A stretch of DNA of 64,000 nucleotides. Origin: Fischerella muscicola SAG 1427-1 = PCC 73103 (GTDB lineage Bacteria > Cyanobacteriota > Cyanobacteriia > Cyanobacteriales > Nostocaceae). Where the stretch lies: assembly GCF_000317245.1 (NCBI RefSeq), contig NZ_AJLJ01000064.1, positions 62,001 to 126,000 on the forward strand, in the 5' to 3' direction. Both the position numbers and the translations under genes were made by a program. This document shows positions 7,430 to 16,877 of this stretch, piece by piece (positions within the stretch are counted from its first letter, which is position 1; each line of letters opens with the position of its first letter). The notes below the pieces were generated by a model. That model had not been told where the DNA came from, made no database searches, and saw nothing but the letters and a program-made list of their open reading frames with translations.

Positions 7430-8587
7430 CTATTTCACCTTAATTGGTGTGAGGGCTACACCTTTGTAGTAATACCCTAAGATTTGCAAGTGGTTGGCTC
7501 CCTGCAAAGCCAAATTGTAAGCGCCCCATTGACTCATGCCAATAGCATGACCAAAACCTAGTCCTTGGAGCGTGAAACCACCGTTACCGTTGGAGACGCT
7601 AAAGCGGGTACTTTTGAGTTTTAAAGCTGTACGCACTTCTTCACCTCTTAGCACCTTTTCACCTTTGTCACCTACTATTTTCAGTGTTTTCACACTGTTA
7701 AAAGGCGATCGCTGTTCAATAATCATTTGCTTGGCGTTACCTATTTGTGGAAATTTGCTGCTAATTTCCGTAGGGCTAAAAGTTCTCATCCAGTAGCATT
7801 CGCGGATATTTTGATCAAAGTCGGGAACCGCACGTAAGTATGGTTCTTTGCTTAACCAAACATCTTCGACGTTTTCTGTGTGTCCACCCGAACAAGCATG
7901 AAAAACCGAGAGGATAATTTGATTTTTGTAAGTGAGTACTTGTCCAGCAGTACCATCAACAGCCGCATAAGTAGGGCGAGATTCGCTAATCACACCTTTA
8001 TAAATCTGCCAACGATCTGGGCTTGCACCCAAGTCGTAAATGGGATTATTGCGCTGTCTTGATCGCTCATAAAGAGCATAGGTACGAGCTGCGATCGCTT
8101 GGGCTTTGAGGGCTTCTAAAGGCCAACCGCTATTCATTTCACCACCCAAAACACTGTAGAGATACTCTTCTAAATCTACCCAGTTGACAGCAGTCACACC
8201 TTTGTCTGTGGGGACAACTAAAGTTCTGCCTCGATACCAGCGATCGCCTATATAAACAAATCCCCCCTTACCCGATGGTTCAATCCAAAATAAACCAGAA
8301 CGCCATTTATCTAAGGCGACTCCACCAGGAACCGCTTGGGCGTAATACGCATTCATTGCTGGTAGTTGTCCCAGAGTACGCCCGCTACTATCCTTGACAA
8401 CCGCAGTTGTAGAACTGCCAACTTTAACCTGTTTAGCATCCCGTTCAATTGCTACTCGTAGGATCACAGACGCTTGAGCTGGTAGACAGAATGCTATCCA
8501 TAAAAGCATACCCAGCCACCAATGGCGTCCTTTGATTTGGGAAAACAAAGAGGCTAACAACAGTTGGAATTTCATGCCGTTGATCAT
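7430..8587 (-). CDS. SpoIID/LytB-domain protein, exported
   Basis: A 385-residue protein with an N-terminal hydrophobic signal segment ending near residue 39 (LPAQAS). From about residue 125 it carries the SpoIID/LytB domain, including LGGEMNSGWPLEALKAQAIAARTYAL and a C-terminal GFGHAIGMSQWGAYNLA. The domain occurs in lytic transglycosylase SpoIID of sporeformers, which cleaves glycan strands; in cyanobacteria, which do not sporulate, it is expected to act on periplasmic peptidoglycan. It converges with ald across the composite repeat, and its stop codon lies at the repeat edge. Confidence 0.88.
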   Translation of the reverse strand: MINGMKFQLLLASLFSQIKGRHWWLGMLLWIAFCLPAQASVILRVAIERDAKQVKVGSSTTAVVKDSSGRTLGQLPAMNAYYAQAVPGGVALDKWRSGLFWIEPSGKGGFVYIGDRWYRGRTLVVPTDKGVTAVNWVDLEEYLYSVLGGEMNSGWPLEALKAQAIAARTYALYERSRQRNNPIYDLGASPDRWQIYKGVISESRPTYAAVDGTAGQVLTYKNQIILSVFHACSGGHTENVEDVWLSKEPYLRAVPDFDQNIRECYWMRTFSPTEISSKFPQIGNAKQMIIEQRSPFNSVKTLKIVGDKGEKVLRGEEVRTALKLKSTRFSVSNGNGGFTLQGLGFGHAIGMSQWGAYNLALQGANHLQILGYYYKGVALTPIKVK

Positions 8588-8939
8588 TTAGTTACAGTTT
8601 ATATTTATCAGACGCTCACTTTTACAGTAGTTTCCCGGAGATAATATTTGCTCTCCAGATGCAATAAATTGCTTGCATTGCATCAGCTTAAGTGGCGTTC
8701 GCGTAGCGGCTCCTTTGGAGCATCGCTTCTTTTGGCGTCACCAATTTATTACTTTTGGATTACGCATCACTGATCAGCTTTTGCTTTCCTTGGGCTTGAT
8801 TTTGTCATAACCAATGATAATCAAATCAATGTTTGAGTGAGTCTATTTTCTTTTAACCTATTCTGTCCAAGCTTTCTGATTTAAACAAGATTTTACAGAC
8901 TCGATAACCAATCTTTTGTAGCTTGTGGCTAGTCGCATT
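8588..8939. other. Intergenic region with fragment of a dispersed repeat
   Basis: A GC-richer island near 8690-8750 (GTGGCGTTCGCGTAGCGGCT, then TTTGGAGCATCGCTTC) resembles the repeats near 46.9 kb. The rest is AT-rich without an ORF that I can support. Confidence 0.5.
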
Positions 8940-9176
8940 TTAATCTAGCTCGTATTTCAATAAATCACCAGGAGTGCAATTTAGAGCTTTGCACAGCAAA
9001 TTTAGAGTGTCCCTGTCTAATCTTTTAGGCATTTCCCTGTATGCCTTTAGCTTTGAAATTGTGCTTGGGTGAAGTCCTGTCATTTCCGCCAGTTCCCCAG
9101 TTTTGATATCATGTTCAAGCATTAGATAAGCCAGGTTCCACTTAATTGTCATTTGTAAAAATGCCATATACTGCAT
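8940..9176 (-). CDS. Small XRE/Cro-type helix-turn-helix regulator
   Basis: A 78-residue DNA-binding protein made of little more than one HTH domain. The helix-turn-helix is at about residues 27-46 (KTGELAEMTGLHPSTISKLK), followed by the DTLNLLCKALNCTPGDLLKYE segment typical of the YozG/HTH_26 subgroup. GAGG lies 10 bases before the first ATG; an in-frame ATG at 9152 is an alternative start. It faces a divergent small gene across 170 bp containing repeated TCTAGT sites and a palindrome, which suggests local or autoregulation. Such regulators often accompany toxin-antitoxin or mobile loci; no toxin was recognised. Confidence 0.8.
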   Translation of the reverse strand: MQYMAFLQMTIKWNLAYLMLEHDIKTGELAEMTGLHPSTISKLKAYREMPKRLDRDTLNLLCKALNCTPGDLLKYELD

Positions 9177-9203
9177 CTTTAAGTTACCTCTTAACGAGTG
9201 AAA

Positions 9204-9290
9204 TCTAGTCTTATAATCGCTTTTATCCTCATTAAGTCAATATTATTGCTTTAAGGCTTGTAATCTAGTCGAAACGACTATATTCTAGTT
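9204..9290. promoter_or_regulatory. Candidate XRE operator cluster
   Basis: TCTAGT occurs three times (9204, 9264 and 9284), the last two starts being exactly 20 bp apart. The middle copy is part of a perfect palindrome TAGTCG-AAA-CGACTA at 9266-9280. It lies between two divergent small genes, one of which encodes an HTH regulator. The operator role is inferred from symmetry, spacing and position. Confidence 0.5.
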
Positions 9291-9361
9291 GTAGAGAAAG
9301 CGCTACCGACTGGACATCTGAAAGCGCCTCTCTATTCCAAATATTCATGGAGATTTTTATT

Positions 9362-9583
9362 ATGACAAATTTTTGTAAATTACCCAGCAAAGGCTGGGTT
9401 AATTTGACATACGTTCGCACAATTCGATTTTTCTACAAAATCCATTTTGTGAGGCTGCCACTATTTTCTTGTCAGGTGATTTGGAGTAATGGTGATAGAG
9501 AAAAATTTGTGGGTGCAGATGCTAAAGCTCTAGCCCAGGTACTTATTAAAGTAGATTCCCATCCACACCCATTTCCAAGATAG
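9362..9583 (+). CDS. Small hypothetical protein, divergent partner of the XRE gene
   Basis: 73 residues from the ATG at 9362, chosen because GGAGA lies eight bases upstream; an in-frame ATG at 9347 overlaps that ribosome site. The protein starts MTNFCKLPSKGWVNLTYVRTI and contains a short beta-rich core ending in QVIWSNGDREKFVGADAKALAQVL. I do not recognise a named family. It is divergently paired with the XRE regulator and ends eight bases before a strong terminator, so it is a discrete transcription unit. It has no transmembrane segment. Confidence 0.65.
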   Translation: MTNFCKLPSKGWVNLTYVRTIRFFYKIHFVRLPLFSCQVIWSNGDREKFVGADAKALAQVLIKVDSHPHPFPR

Positions 9584-9590
9584 CTACTAA

Positions 9591-9620
9591 AAAAGTGGCC
9601 CTGAAACTTGGGCCACTTTT
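9591..9620 (+). terminator. Rho-independent terminator
   Basis: AAAAGTGGCCC (9591-9601) and GGGCCACTTTT (9610-9620) form a perfect 11-bp stem with an eight-base loop. It directly follows the small gene at 9362-9583 and lies before the converging gnd gene, so it may serve both strands. Confidence 0.85.
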
Positions 9621-9649
9621 ATCTTCCCAGCTTATAACTTGATGAAGAT

Positions 9650-11080
9650 TTAATGGGATTTTTCAGTAATCGGAACCCATTCAGTGTGGAAAGAACCTGG
9701 CTTGTCTATGCGCTCGTAAGTATGTGCGCCGAAGTAGTCGCGTTGAGCTTGAGTGAGGTTTTGGGGCAAGCGATCGCGACGATAGCTATCAAAGTAATCT
9801 AAAGATGCACTAAATGCTGGTACGGGAATTCCCAATTTAGCAGCAGTTGCTAATACTTCCCGCCAAGCAGCCTGTCTATCGAGAATTGTTTGCTTAAATT
9901 CTGGCGCTAATAACAGGTTAGGTAATGCTGGATCTTCGTTAAAAGCCTTCTTAATCTTGTTTAGGAATCCAGCACGAATAATACAGCCGCCTTTCCAAAT
10001 TCGCGCTAATTCACTCAGCTTCAAATTCCAGTTGTATGTTTGTGAAGCTTTGGATAGCAACGCCATCCCTTGAGCATAAGAACAGATTTTTGAGCAATAC
10101 AGGGCATCACGCACCATGTTGATAAAATCTTTGGTGGCGCCGTTATATTTGCCAGTAGGACCTGTAAGTACTTTAGATGCTGCTACACGTTCTTGCTTGT
10201 AGGAAGAAATAATCCGAGCGTTTACTGCTGCGGTGATTGTTGGTATGGAAACTCCCAACTCCAACGCTGTCTGCACAGTCCAGCGTCCAGTACCCTTTTG
10301 TCCGGCCGAGTCCACAATCAATTCGACCAAAGGCAAATTTGTATCTGGATCGATGTAGGGGAAAATATTAGCAGTAATCTCAATTAAAAACGAATTGAGT
10401 TCATCGGTGGTGTTCCACTCTGCAAATACTTCGTGCAGTTGATTGTGATCCAATCCACCAGCATTTTTCAGCAAATCGTAGGCTTCAGCAATTAGCTGCA
10501 TATCGCCATACTCAATGCCGTTGTGTACCATTTTCACGTAGTGACCAGAACCACCAGGACCAATGTAGGTAACACAAGGACCATCATCAACTTGAGCAGC
10601 AATTTTATTGAAGATCGGCGATAGATACTGATAAGAGCTTTCAGTACCTCCTGGCATTAAAGAAGGACCATTGAGCGCCCCTTCTTCACCACCACTTACA
10701 CCCATACCAATGTACCGGAATCCAGCAGGTTCCAGTTCTTGAGTGCGTCTGTCTGTATCTTCAAACCAAGAGTTACCGCCATCGATAATGATGTCGCCTT
10801 CATCAAGTAAAGGTTTGAGCTGGGCAATCACTGCATCCACAGGTTTGCCAGCCTGTACCATGATTAGGATTCTTCTGGGACGTTCTAGAGAAGCGACAAA
10901 CTCTTCCAGGGTAAAAGCAGCTTTAGCGTTTCTGCCCTGGGCGCGTTCTGCCATGAATTTATCAGTTTTTTCGCGTGAGCGATTGTAAACAGCAATTGGG
11001 AAGCCATTACGCTCAACGTTGAGAGCAATATTTTCCCCCATGACGGCCAAGCCAATCACACCAAAGCTTTGTAGGGTCAT
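9650..11080 (-). CDS. gnd: 6-phosphogluconate dehydrogenase (decarboxylating)
   Basis: A 476-residue cytosolic enzyme of the oxidative pentose phosphate pathway; it converts 6-phosphogluconate to ribulose 5-phosphate and CO2 with NADP+. Seen features are the N-terminal dinucleotide motif GVIGLAVMGENIA, NRSREKTDKF of the NADP site, GGEEGALNGPSLMPGG and the catalytic KMVHNGIEYGDMQ. The C-terminal tail with RRDRLPQNLTQAQRDYFGAH is complete. Length is standard for the family. The pathway is the main dark NADPH source in cyanobacteria and feeds heterocysts where these exist. Confidence 0.97.
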   Translation of the reverse strand: MTLQSFGVIGLAVMGENIALNVERNGFPIAVYNRSREKTDKFMAERAQGRNAKAAFTLEEFVASLERPRRILIMVQAGKPVDAVIAQLKPLLDEGDIIIDGGNSWFEDTDRRTQELEPAGFRYIGMGVSGGEEGALNGPSLMPGGTESSYQYLSPIFNKIAAQVDDGPCVTYIGPGGSGHYVKMVHNGIEYGDMQLIAEAYDLLKNAGGLDHNQLHEVFAEWNTTDELNSFLIEITANIFPYIDPDTNLPLVELIVDSAGQKGTGRWTVQTALELGVSIPTITAAVNARIISSYKQERVAASKVLTGPTGKYNGATKDFINMVRDALYCSKICSYAQGMALLSKASQTYNWNLKLSELARIWKGGCIIRAGFLNKIKKAFNEDPALPNLLLAPEFKQTILDRQAAWREVLATAAKLGIPVPAFSASLDYFDSYRRDRLPQNLTQAQRDYFGAHTYERIDKPGSFHTEWVPITEKSH

Positions 11081-11417
11081 AGATTTTTTGGCTAACTCTT
11101 CGTGATCTTTTATCTTTAAGGGTAGTCCGAGATTTTCGCTTCTTTCCTAAAGAAGACATTAAAAGTTCAGCGACAGAGTATAAATGCACAAAATACACAG
11201 ATAAGTAATTTCAATTTGTATCGAAATCAACAGTTATCTTGCAAAATTAGTTAATGGTCAGACAATTTTAGATTTTGGATTTTGGATTTTGGATTGACCC
11301 CACGGATCAATCCGGGGGCTTTTACCATCTAAAGAAGTATCGGTCAATGGCAAAAGATTAATAACCGATCCCTGATCCCCGATCCCCGATCATGACGTAA
11401 TTAAGGAGAAACACGAA
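11081..11417. other. Divergent intergenic region with GATTTTG tandem repeat
   Basis: It separates gnd and the ycf66-like gene. A GATTTTG heptamer repeat lies at 11271-11296, and CCGATCCCTGATCCCCGATCCCC low-complexity follows near 11365-11390. AAGGAGA before 11418 is the ribosome site of the downstream gene. No ORF can be supported. Confidence 0.55.
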
Positions 11418-12182
11418 ATGCTGGCAAATGTCCTAGCACTGACAGTCGGTCTTGGTAGTATAGCCATTTACTTAGCGGCTTTCTTTTTCCCAGAAATTCA
11501 CCGCAAAAATGATTTTATTTGGAGTGGTGTAGGACTGTTTTACGCGTTAATGTTATGGGTGTTTGCGCCACGTATTACCGGAGGTCTTTTACTAGGTCAT
11601 ATTGCTAGTGTGGCGCTTTTAGTTTGGTTTGGTTGGCAAACACTTTCATTACGTCGTCAGTTAGCACCTTCTACACAACAAACTCCTGTACCTAGTACAG
11701 AAGCGGTACAAAATACTATTCAGGAACAGGTTACTAAATTGTCGCTTCCCCAACGCTTAGGACAGATACAGAGTAGTATCGGTGGAATTTTCTCTGGTGC
11801 AAAGAACCGTGTGCAACAAACTGTGAGCAAAAAGACACCAGAAACTCCTCAACCAACAGAAAAACCAGCTTTTGAGATTGTTGATAATCGTACTACCACA
11901 GATGAAGCAACACCAGAAACAGGCACAACTGTAGAACAAACTACAGATACATCTGTCACTACTGTTACTGAAGCCACAACGGAGACTGTAGCAGAAGCAA
12001 TTCCACCCCATCCCCCATCACCTGAATTGGTAGAAGCTGCGAAAGAAGCTGCTGCAAAAGCAGAAGAAGTAGCAGAAAAATTAGAAAATATTCCTGTGGA
12101 AGAAATTGCTCCTGATGCCGAACTTGCGCCACCAGCAGAAGCACCACCTGAGCAAATACCACCCAACAATCAGGCTAGTTAA
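11418..12182 (+). CDS. ycf66: Ycf66 family protein
   Basis: 254 residues. The N-terminal 85 residues are membrane-spanning with the conserved LALTVGLGSIAIYLAAFFFP and HRKNDFIWSGVGLFYALMLW blocks that define Ycf66, a family shared by cyanobacteria and some plastid genomes. The rest (about 90-254) is a low-complexity Glu/Pro/Thr/Ala-rich cytoplasmic tail, likely disordered. AAGGAGA precedes the start. The function of Ycf66 is unknown; conservation with plastids suggests a photosynthesis-related membrane role. Confidence 0.88.
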   Translation: MLANVLALTVGLGSIAIYLAAFFFPEIHRKNDFIWSGVGLFYALMLWVFAPRITGGLLLGHIASVALLVWFGWQTLSLRRQLAPSTQQTPVPSTEAVQNTIQEQVTKLSLPQRLGQIQSSIGGIFSGAKNRVQQTVSKKTPETPQPTEKPAFEIVDNRTTTDEATPETGTTVEQTTDTSVTTVTEATTETVAEAIPPHPPSPELVEAAKEAAAKAEEVAEKLENIPVEEIAPDAELAPPAEAPPEQIPPNNQAS

Positions 12183-12407
12183 GTATCATACAAAAAGGCA
12201 GAAAGCTAGAGACAGAAGATAAGACGTTCATAAAATCAAAGTTTTCAGCTTTCTGTCTTAGTAAATATCATGCTTGAATCGATTGGGATAGTGTATTAAA
12301 GTTTCATATAAAGCAAATGATACTCAAAATTCAAGCTGCTTACGTAGCAATTCAAAAGAAGCCTCCGATTTGATGTGAATAAAAATAGGCGTCCTCTGTA
12401 ACTCTCC

Positions 12408-13184
12408 ATGACAACCCATCCCGAATCAACACCCTTACACACTTTCAACCCCCTGAGTCGTTTCTGTGACAGAGTTGAGGATTATGTTAAGTATCGGCCA
12501 AGCTATCCAGCCGTAGCAATTGATAAAATCCTAGAAAATTTAAGTTCACCCTCTCAACTTGTAGCCGCAGATATTGGTGCAGGAACAGGAATTTCCTCAC
12601 GGTTATTAGGCGATCGCGGTGTAAATGTCATTGCTATTGAACCAAATACGGCGATGAGAGAAGCAGCAGAACCTCATCCTTTGGTCGAATTTCGGGATGG
12701 AACAGCAGAAATTACTAACCTCGGTGATGCATCTGTTGATTTAGTTACCTGTTTTCAAGCATTTCACTGGTTCAACCCAGAGCCGAGTTTATCGGAGTTC
12801 CGCCGTATTCTCAAGCCATCAGGACGGTTGGCTCTGGTGTGGAATAACCGTGATCAGGAAGATGCTTTGACTATGGAATACAATCGCTTGGTACGTGAAG
12901 CATCAAATCATCATCCAGCCGAGTCACGGATGCAGACGCTGGAACCATTATTGATCACAAAAAATTTTATTAATGTCCGCGAATCTAATTTTGTTTATCA
13001 ACACGAGTTAGATTTAACAGGACTTATTGGTCGTGCAACTAGTGCTTCCTATGTTCCGCGTCAAGGACAAGCCTACGAACAGTTGATTGCTGGTTTACGG
13101 GAAGTATATCAAAAATTTTGTGATCAACGTGGTTTTGTTCACATGGTTTATCGTACTAGCGTCCACCTGGCTGAACCTGTTTGA
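12408..13184 (+). CDS. Class I SAM-dependent methyltransferase, UbiE/COQ5-like
   Basis: A 258-residue cytosolic methyltransferase. The SAM-binding glycine loop is AADIGAGTGISSRLLGDRG near 54-72, the acidic residue ending motif II is in VIAIEPN, and DASVDLVTCFQAFHWF is motif IV. This form, with DRVEDYVKYRPSYP at the N-terminus, belongs to the broad methyltransf_11 group whose substrates are mostly unknown. No neighbour points to a pathway. It converges with ndhH over 35 bases. Confidence 0.85.
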   Translation: MTTHPESTPLHTFNPLSRFCDRVEDYVKYRPSYPAVAIDKILENLSSPSQLVAADIGAGTGISSRLLGDRGVNVIAIEPNTAMREAAEPHPLVEFRDGTAEITNLGDASVDLVTCFQAFHWFNPEPSLSEFRRILKPSGRLALVWNNRDQEDALTMEYNRLVREASNHHPAESRMQTLEPLLITKNFINVRESNFVYQHELDLTGLIGRATSASYVPRQGQAYEQLIAGLREVYQKFCDQRGFVHMVYRTSVHLAEPV

Positions 13185-13219
13185 GTAGAGTGGGCATTAA
13201 TTACCCACCCTACAATTAA

Positions 13220-14404
13220 CTAGCGGTCTACTGAACCCATAATTACGTCGATACTGCCCAGAATTACCACAATATCTGCTACCTTCACACCCCGTAGTAA
13301 ATGAGGGAGAATTTGTAGGTTGTTATAATCTGCTGGGCGAATTTTCCACCGCCAAGGGAAGACGTTATCGTCGCCGATCAAATAAATTCCCAACTCACCT
13401 TTACCACTCTCGACACGGCTGTAAATTTCGCCTTTGGGAATCTTAAAAGTAGGAGCAACTTTCTTAGCAATGTATTGATAATCAAAATCATCCCACTCGG
13501 ATTTTTTACCCGCTTGCATCCGCTTGGCTTCTAGGTTTTCGTATGGGCCGCCTGGAAGTCCCTTCAGGGCTTGACGAATAATTTTCACGGATTCACGCAT
13601 CTCCCGCATCCGTACCAGGTAACGGGCTAAACAATCTCCAGCAGTTTCCCACTGTACTTCCCAGTCGAAGTCGTCGTAGCATTCGTAGTGGTCTACTTTT
13701 CGCAAATCCCACTTGACGCCAGATGCACGTAACATTGGGCCAGAAAGTCCCCAGTTAATTGCTTCTTCACGGGTAATAGTACCAACGCCTTCTACACGCC
13801 GACGGAAAATAGGGTTATTAGTAACTAAGCGCTCGTACTCATCTATTTTGGGTAGCAAGTAATCACAAAAGTCTTCGCACTTGTCTACCCAACCATAAGG
13901 CAAATCAACCGCTACTCCCCCAATGCGGAAGTAGTTGTTGTTAACCATGCGATAACCTGTAGCAGCTTCCCACAGGTCATAAATCATTTCCCGTTCGCGG
14001 AACTGGTAGAAAAAGGGAGTTTGAGCGCCCACGTCAGCAAGGAAGGGACCAAACCACAGTAAGTGGTTGGCGATGCGGTTTAACTCCAGCATGATGACGC
14101 GGATGTAGCTGGCGCGTTTGGGGACGGTAATCCCTGCTAATTTTTCGGGAGCGTTGACTGTGACGGCTTCATTAAACATACCCGCCGCATAGTCCCAACG
14201 ACTTACGTAGGGGACATACTGGAGATTAGTGCGGTTTTCCGCAATTTTTTCCATCCCCCGGTGTAGATAGCCAATTACCGGCTCACAATCAACAACGTCT
14301 TCGCCATCTAGAGTGACAATTAACCGCAGAACTCCATGCATTGAGGGGTGATGAGGCCCCATATTCAGCACCATTGGTTCAGTGCGGGTTTCTATTCTTG
14401 CCAT
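13220..14404 (-). CDS. ndhH: NAD(P)H-quinone oxidoreductase subunit H
   Basis: A 394-residue subunit of the thylakoid NDH-1 complex (the 49-kDa/NuoD family), peripheral arm near the quinone site, used in respiration, cyclic electron flow and CO2 uptake. The start [28 protein letters not shown] and the tail [18 protein letters not shown] are characteristic. Full length. As in most cyanobacteria it stands apart from the other ndh genes; no further ndh gene is in the window. Confidence 0.97.
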   Translation of the reverse strand: MARIETRTEPMVLNMGPHHPSMHGVLRLIVTLDGEDVVDCEPVIGYLHRGMEKIAENRTNLQYVPYVSRWDYAAGMFNEAVTVNAPEKLAGITVPKRASYIRVIMLELNRIANHLLWFGPFLADVGAQTPFFYQFREREMIYDLWEAATGYRMVNNNYFRIGGVAVDLPYGWVDKCEDFCDYLLPKIDEYERLVTNNPIFRRRVEGVGTITREEAINWGLSGPMLRASGVKWDLRKVDHYECYDDFDWEVQWETAGDCLARYLVRMREMRESVKIIRQALKGLPGGPYENLEAKRMQAGKKSEWDDFDYQYIAKKVAPTFKIPKGEIYSRVESGKGELGIYLIGDDNVFPWRWKIRPADYNNLQILPHLLRGVKVADIVVILGSIDVIMGSVDR

Positions 14405-14807
14405 AGATTCAGTGTTCTCCGGTTTGTGAACGATGAAGCCAGTAACCCCTACTTGGATATTTATTTGACGTTTTTGATTTCGGGTGGCTTTTTGAAGATA
14501 TATTTGCTACTAATACACATAAATTCCACAAGTTAAGATTGGAGAATTCATGCGTTTGGCTTGGATTCAACTAATCTAATTATATTGAGATGGGTGTAGA
14601 CAAACCGATTCACACTCAAAGAACTATCTATAGACATTCGAGAAGATTACCATAGGCTATATCGGTGTTTTACACGCAAATTGAATTTACCTTCTCACAG
14701 ACGGACACTAGTACAGCACGGCGTAAATAAACAGACCGTTTAAAACAGCCCAAAAGCTTGAAATAAAAGACTTTTGACTTTTGACTTTTGACTTCCGCGT
14801 AGCGGTA
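14405..14807. other. Intergenic region with CTTTTGA tandem repeat
   Basis: Between ndhH and phoU. GACTTTT-type heptamer repeats occupy 14769-14794, followed by CCGCGTAGCGG (an imperfect palindrome) next to the phoU stop. The rest is AT-rich and should carry the ndhH promoter. No gene seen. Confidence 0.55.
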
Positions 14808-15494
14808 CTAGTGGCGCTGACCTGTAACAATATATGCTACTCGTTGACCGATATTAGTTGCATGGTCTGCCATACGTTCTAGATGGCGTATTACGAGTAC
14901 CAACAACAGAATTGGCTCAACTACGCCTGGGACATCTCTTTGATAGGCTAAAGTCTGATAGAGATGTTCGTAGGCGCTATCTACAGCGTCATCTAGTTGT
15001 TTAATACTACGTCCACCGACTTCATCTAAATCAGCCAAAGCCACCAAGCTAGTTGCTAACATTGCTTGAGCATGGTGCGACATCATGGCAATTTCTGGTA
15101 AAGAAGTATGGGGCGGATAAGAAAAGATTTTGACGGCAATTTCAGCTAAATCTTTAGCATAATCTCCAATCCGTTCTAGATCACGCACCAGTTGCATAAA
15201 AGCACTCAAACAACGCAAATCTTGAGCAACCGGAGCTTGCAGCGTCATTATTTCCGCACAGTCTGATTCTATTTGTTTGTAAAAGCGATCAATCTGCTTA
15301 TCTATATGGGGAAGTTCCTCCGCTGCTTTTAAATCACGGGCGAATAAGGCTTGGTGACTCAGACGAAACGATTGTTCCACCAAAGCTCCCATGCGTAAGA
15401 TATCGCGCTCTAAGCGTCTGATTTCTCGTGTGATCTGGGTCGTTCCAGAGTTAGGATCATATATAATTGCTTTCACGCTTGCATTCCCAAACAT
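14808..15494 (-). CDS. phoU: Phosphate signalling complex protein PhoU
   Basis: About 228 residues, all helical, with two PhoU domains. Motifs include RRLERDILRMGALVEQ and the two metal-binding E/D-rich helices DLERIGDYAKDLAEIA and RHLERMADHATNIGQRVAYIV. ATG at 15494, 10 bases after the sphS stop, is taken as start; a GTG at 15476 with GGGA eight bases upstream is an equally good candidate. PhoU dampens the phosphate histidine kinase when phosphate is plentiful. It is the third gene of a sphR-sphS-phoU cluster, which fixes its role in phosphate sensing. Confidence 0.92.
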   Translation of the reverse strand: MFGNASVKAIIYDPNSGTTQITREIRRLERDILRMGALVEQSFRLSHQALFARDLKAAEELPHIDKQIDRFYKQIESDCAEIMTLQAPVAQDLRCLSAFMQLVRDLERIGDYAKDLAEIAVKIFSYPPHTSLPEIAMMSHHAQAMLATSLVALADLDEVGGRSIKQLDDAVDSAYEHLYQTLAYQRDVPGVVEPILLLVLVIRHLERMADHATNIGQRVAYIVTGQRH

Positions 15495-15504
15495 GAAGAT
15501 ATTT

Positions 15505-16836
15505 TTAAATATAGTCTTGGTTTTGAGAATTTGCCATGACTTCAGGTAATACAAACTGTATCCACGCACCACCTGTACTGGGATGGTTCATGGCTTTGAT
15601 TGAACCACCGTGAGCCAGAATTATTTGACGAACGATCGCCAAACCTAAACCACTACCCACTATTGTTGTAGAACTACTTTCAACTGTTTGATCACGAGTT
15701 CGCGCTTGATCTCCCCGGTAAAATCGTTCAAAAACATGGGGTAAATCCGCCTCGGCAAAACCTACTCCAGAGTCAATAATATTAACTTCTAGATTAGCTG
15801 GTGCGTTTGGTTTACCACTACGATTATTTTCTACAGATGAGATTTTTGTTTCAACGGTAATACTACCCCCAATAGGACTGTACTTGATGCTATTATCCAG
15901 CAAGTTGAGGAAAACTTGGTAAAGACGGAGAGCATCTGCTTGAAGCCAAATATTTTCTGATCCTTGATAGACAAGTTGGACTTGATAGCGTACTGCGAGG
16001 GGTTCAAGAGTTTCCCAGACTTTGCTAATTAGCGATCGCACTTCTGTAGATTGACGATTGAGTTTCAGGGTGGGATCGGTTTCTAGTTGGGTAAGTTCTA
16101 ACCAGCTTTGCACCAAACAGATCAGCCGATCAACTTCCTGCATTAGGCGATTAACCCAGCGATCTAAAGGTGCTTCAATGCGCCCTTGCAAAGTTTCCAC
16201 TACCAAACGAATAGAAGTTAATGGTGTTCTCAATTCGTGGGCAAGATCTGAGAAAGCACGGTCACGCGCTTGGTTAATTTCCAGCAATATTTGGCGATTT
16301 TCCAAGAATACGCCAACTTCTCCCTTGGATAAAGGCAAGCTACTAGCTCGCAACATCACAGCTTTCTGTTCTAGCATTGCTGCCGCACTTTCACAAGAGG
16401 GGTGAAATACCCATTCTTTCACCTGAGATTGCTGGCGATCGCGAGTTTGTTCAATTAACTGGTCTAGTTCATAAGATCGTACTAACTCTAGTAACAACCT
16501 TACCTGTCCCGGTTGCCACCTTTGTAAATACAACATTTCTCGCGCTTGCTGGTTACACCACAGCAGTTGATTTTCTTCATCTACTTGCAAATATCCTACA
16601 GGTGCTGACTCTAACAGTTCTTGATAATTGTATATAATTTGTTGCAAATATAATTGCTGCTGTTTCAACTCAGCAATATCGTGTCGCAAGCGAGGAATTA
16701 GCGGTAGAGCAATATCACTAGGTTGCGACTTTAATGAGGGTGGTATTTTTCCTATAGTGCGGCGCAGTTGCACCAGTTGGCAAATCCAAACCCCTAGTCC
16801 GATGGTCAATCCAAAAAGAAAACTAAATACTAACAT
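15505..16836 (-). CDS. sphS: Phosphate-sensing histidine kinase SphS (PhoR type)
   Basis: A 443-residue membrane kinase. One N-terminal hydrophobic segment (about 1-24), a PAS domain (about 72-180), the phosphoacceptor His200 in SDLAHELRTPLTS, the N-box LLDNSIKYSP near 320, DSGVGFAEADL and the G2 box GSGLGLAIVRQI are seen. The lack of a large periplasmic loop and the PAS domain match cyanobacterial SphS. It senses phosphate limitation, probably through PhoU and the Pst importer, and phosphorylates SphR. Its start is 41 bp after the sphR stop. Confidence 0.93.
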   Translation of the reverse strand: MLVFSFLFGLTIGLGVWICQLVQLRRTIGKIPPSLKSQPSDIALPLIPRLRHDIAELKQQQLYLQQIIYNYQELLESAPVGYLQVDEENQLLWCNQQAREMLYLQRWQPGQVRLLLELVRSYELDQLIEQTRDRQQSQVKEWVFHPSCESAAAMLEQKAVMLRASSLPLSKGEVGVFLENRQILLEINQARDRAFSDLAHELRTPLTSIRLVVETLQGRIEAPLDRWVNRLMQEVDRLICLVQSWLELTQLETDPTLKLNRQSTEVRSLISKVWETLEPLAVRYQVQLVYQGSENIWLQADALRLYQVFLNLLDNSIKYSPIGGSITVETKISSVENNRSGKPNAPANLEVNIIDSGVGFAEADLPHVFERFYRGDQARTRDQTVESSSTTIVGSGLGLAIVRQIILAHGGSIKAMNHPSTGGAWIQFVLPEVMANSQNQDYI

Positions 16837-16877
16837 TACAAGTTGTTAGTTGCTTTCGCACAGATTATACTAACAAC

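Noticed and set aside
7228-7443. Plus-strand frame through the composite repeat
   Set aside because: Sequence is wholly repeat-derived (GACAAGGGGGAC, GCGTTGCGGAGG), so it is not a gene.
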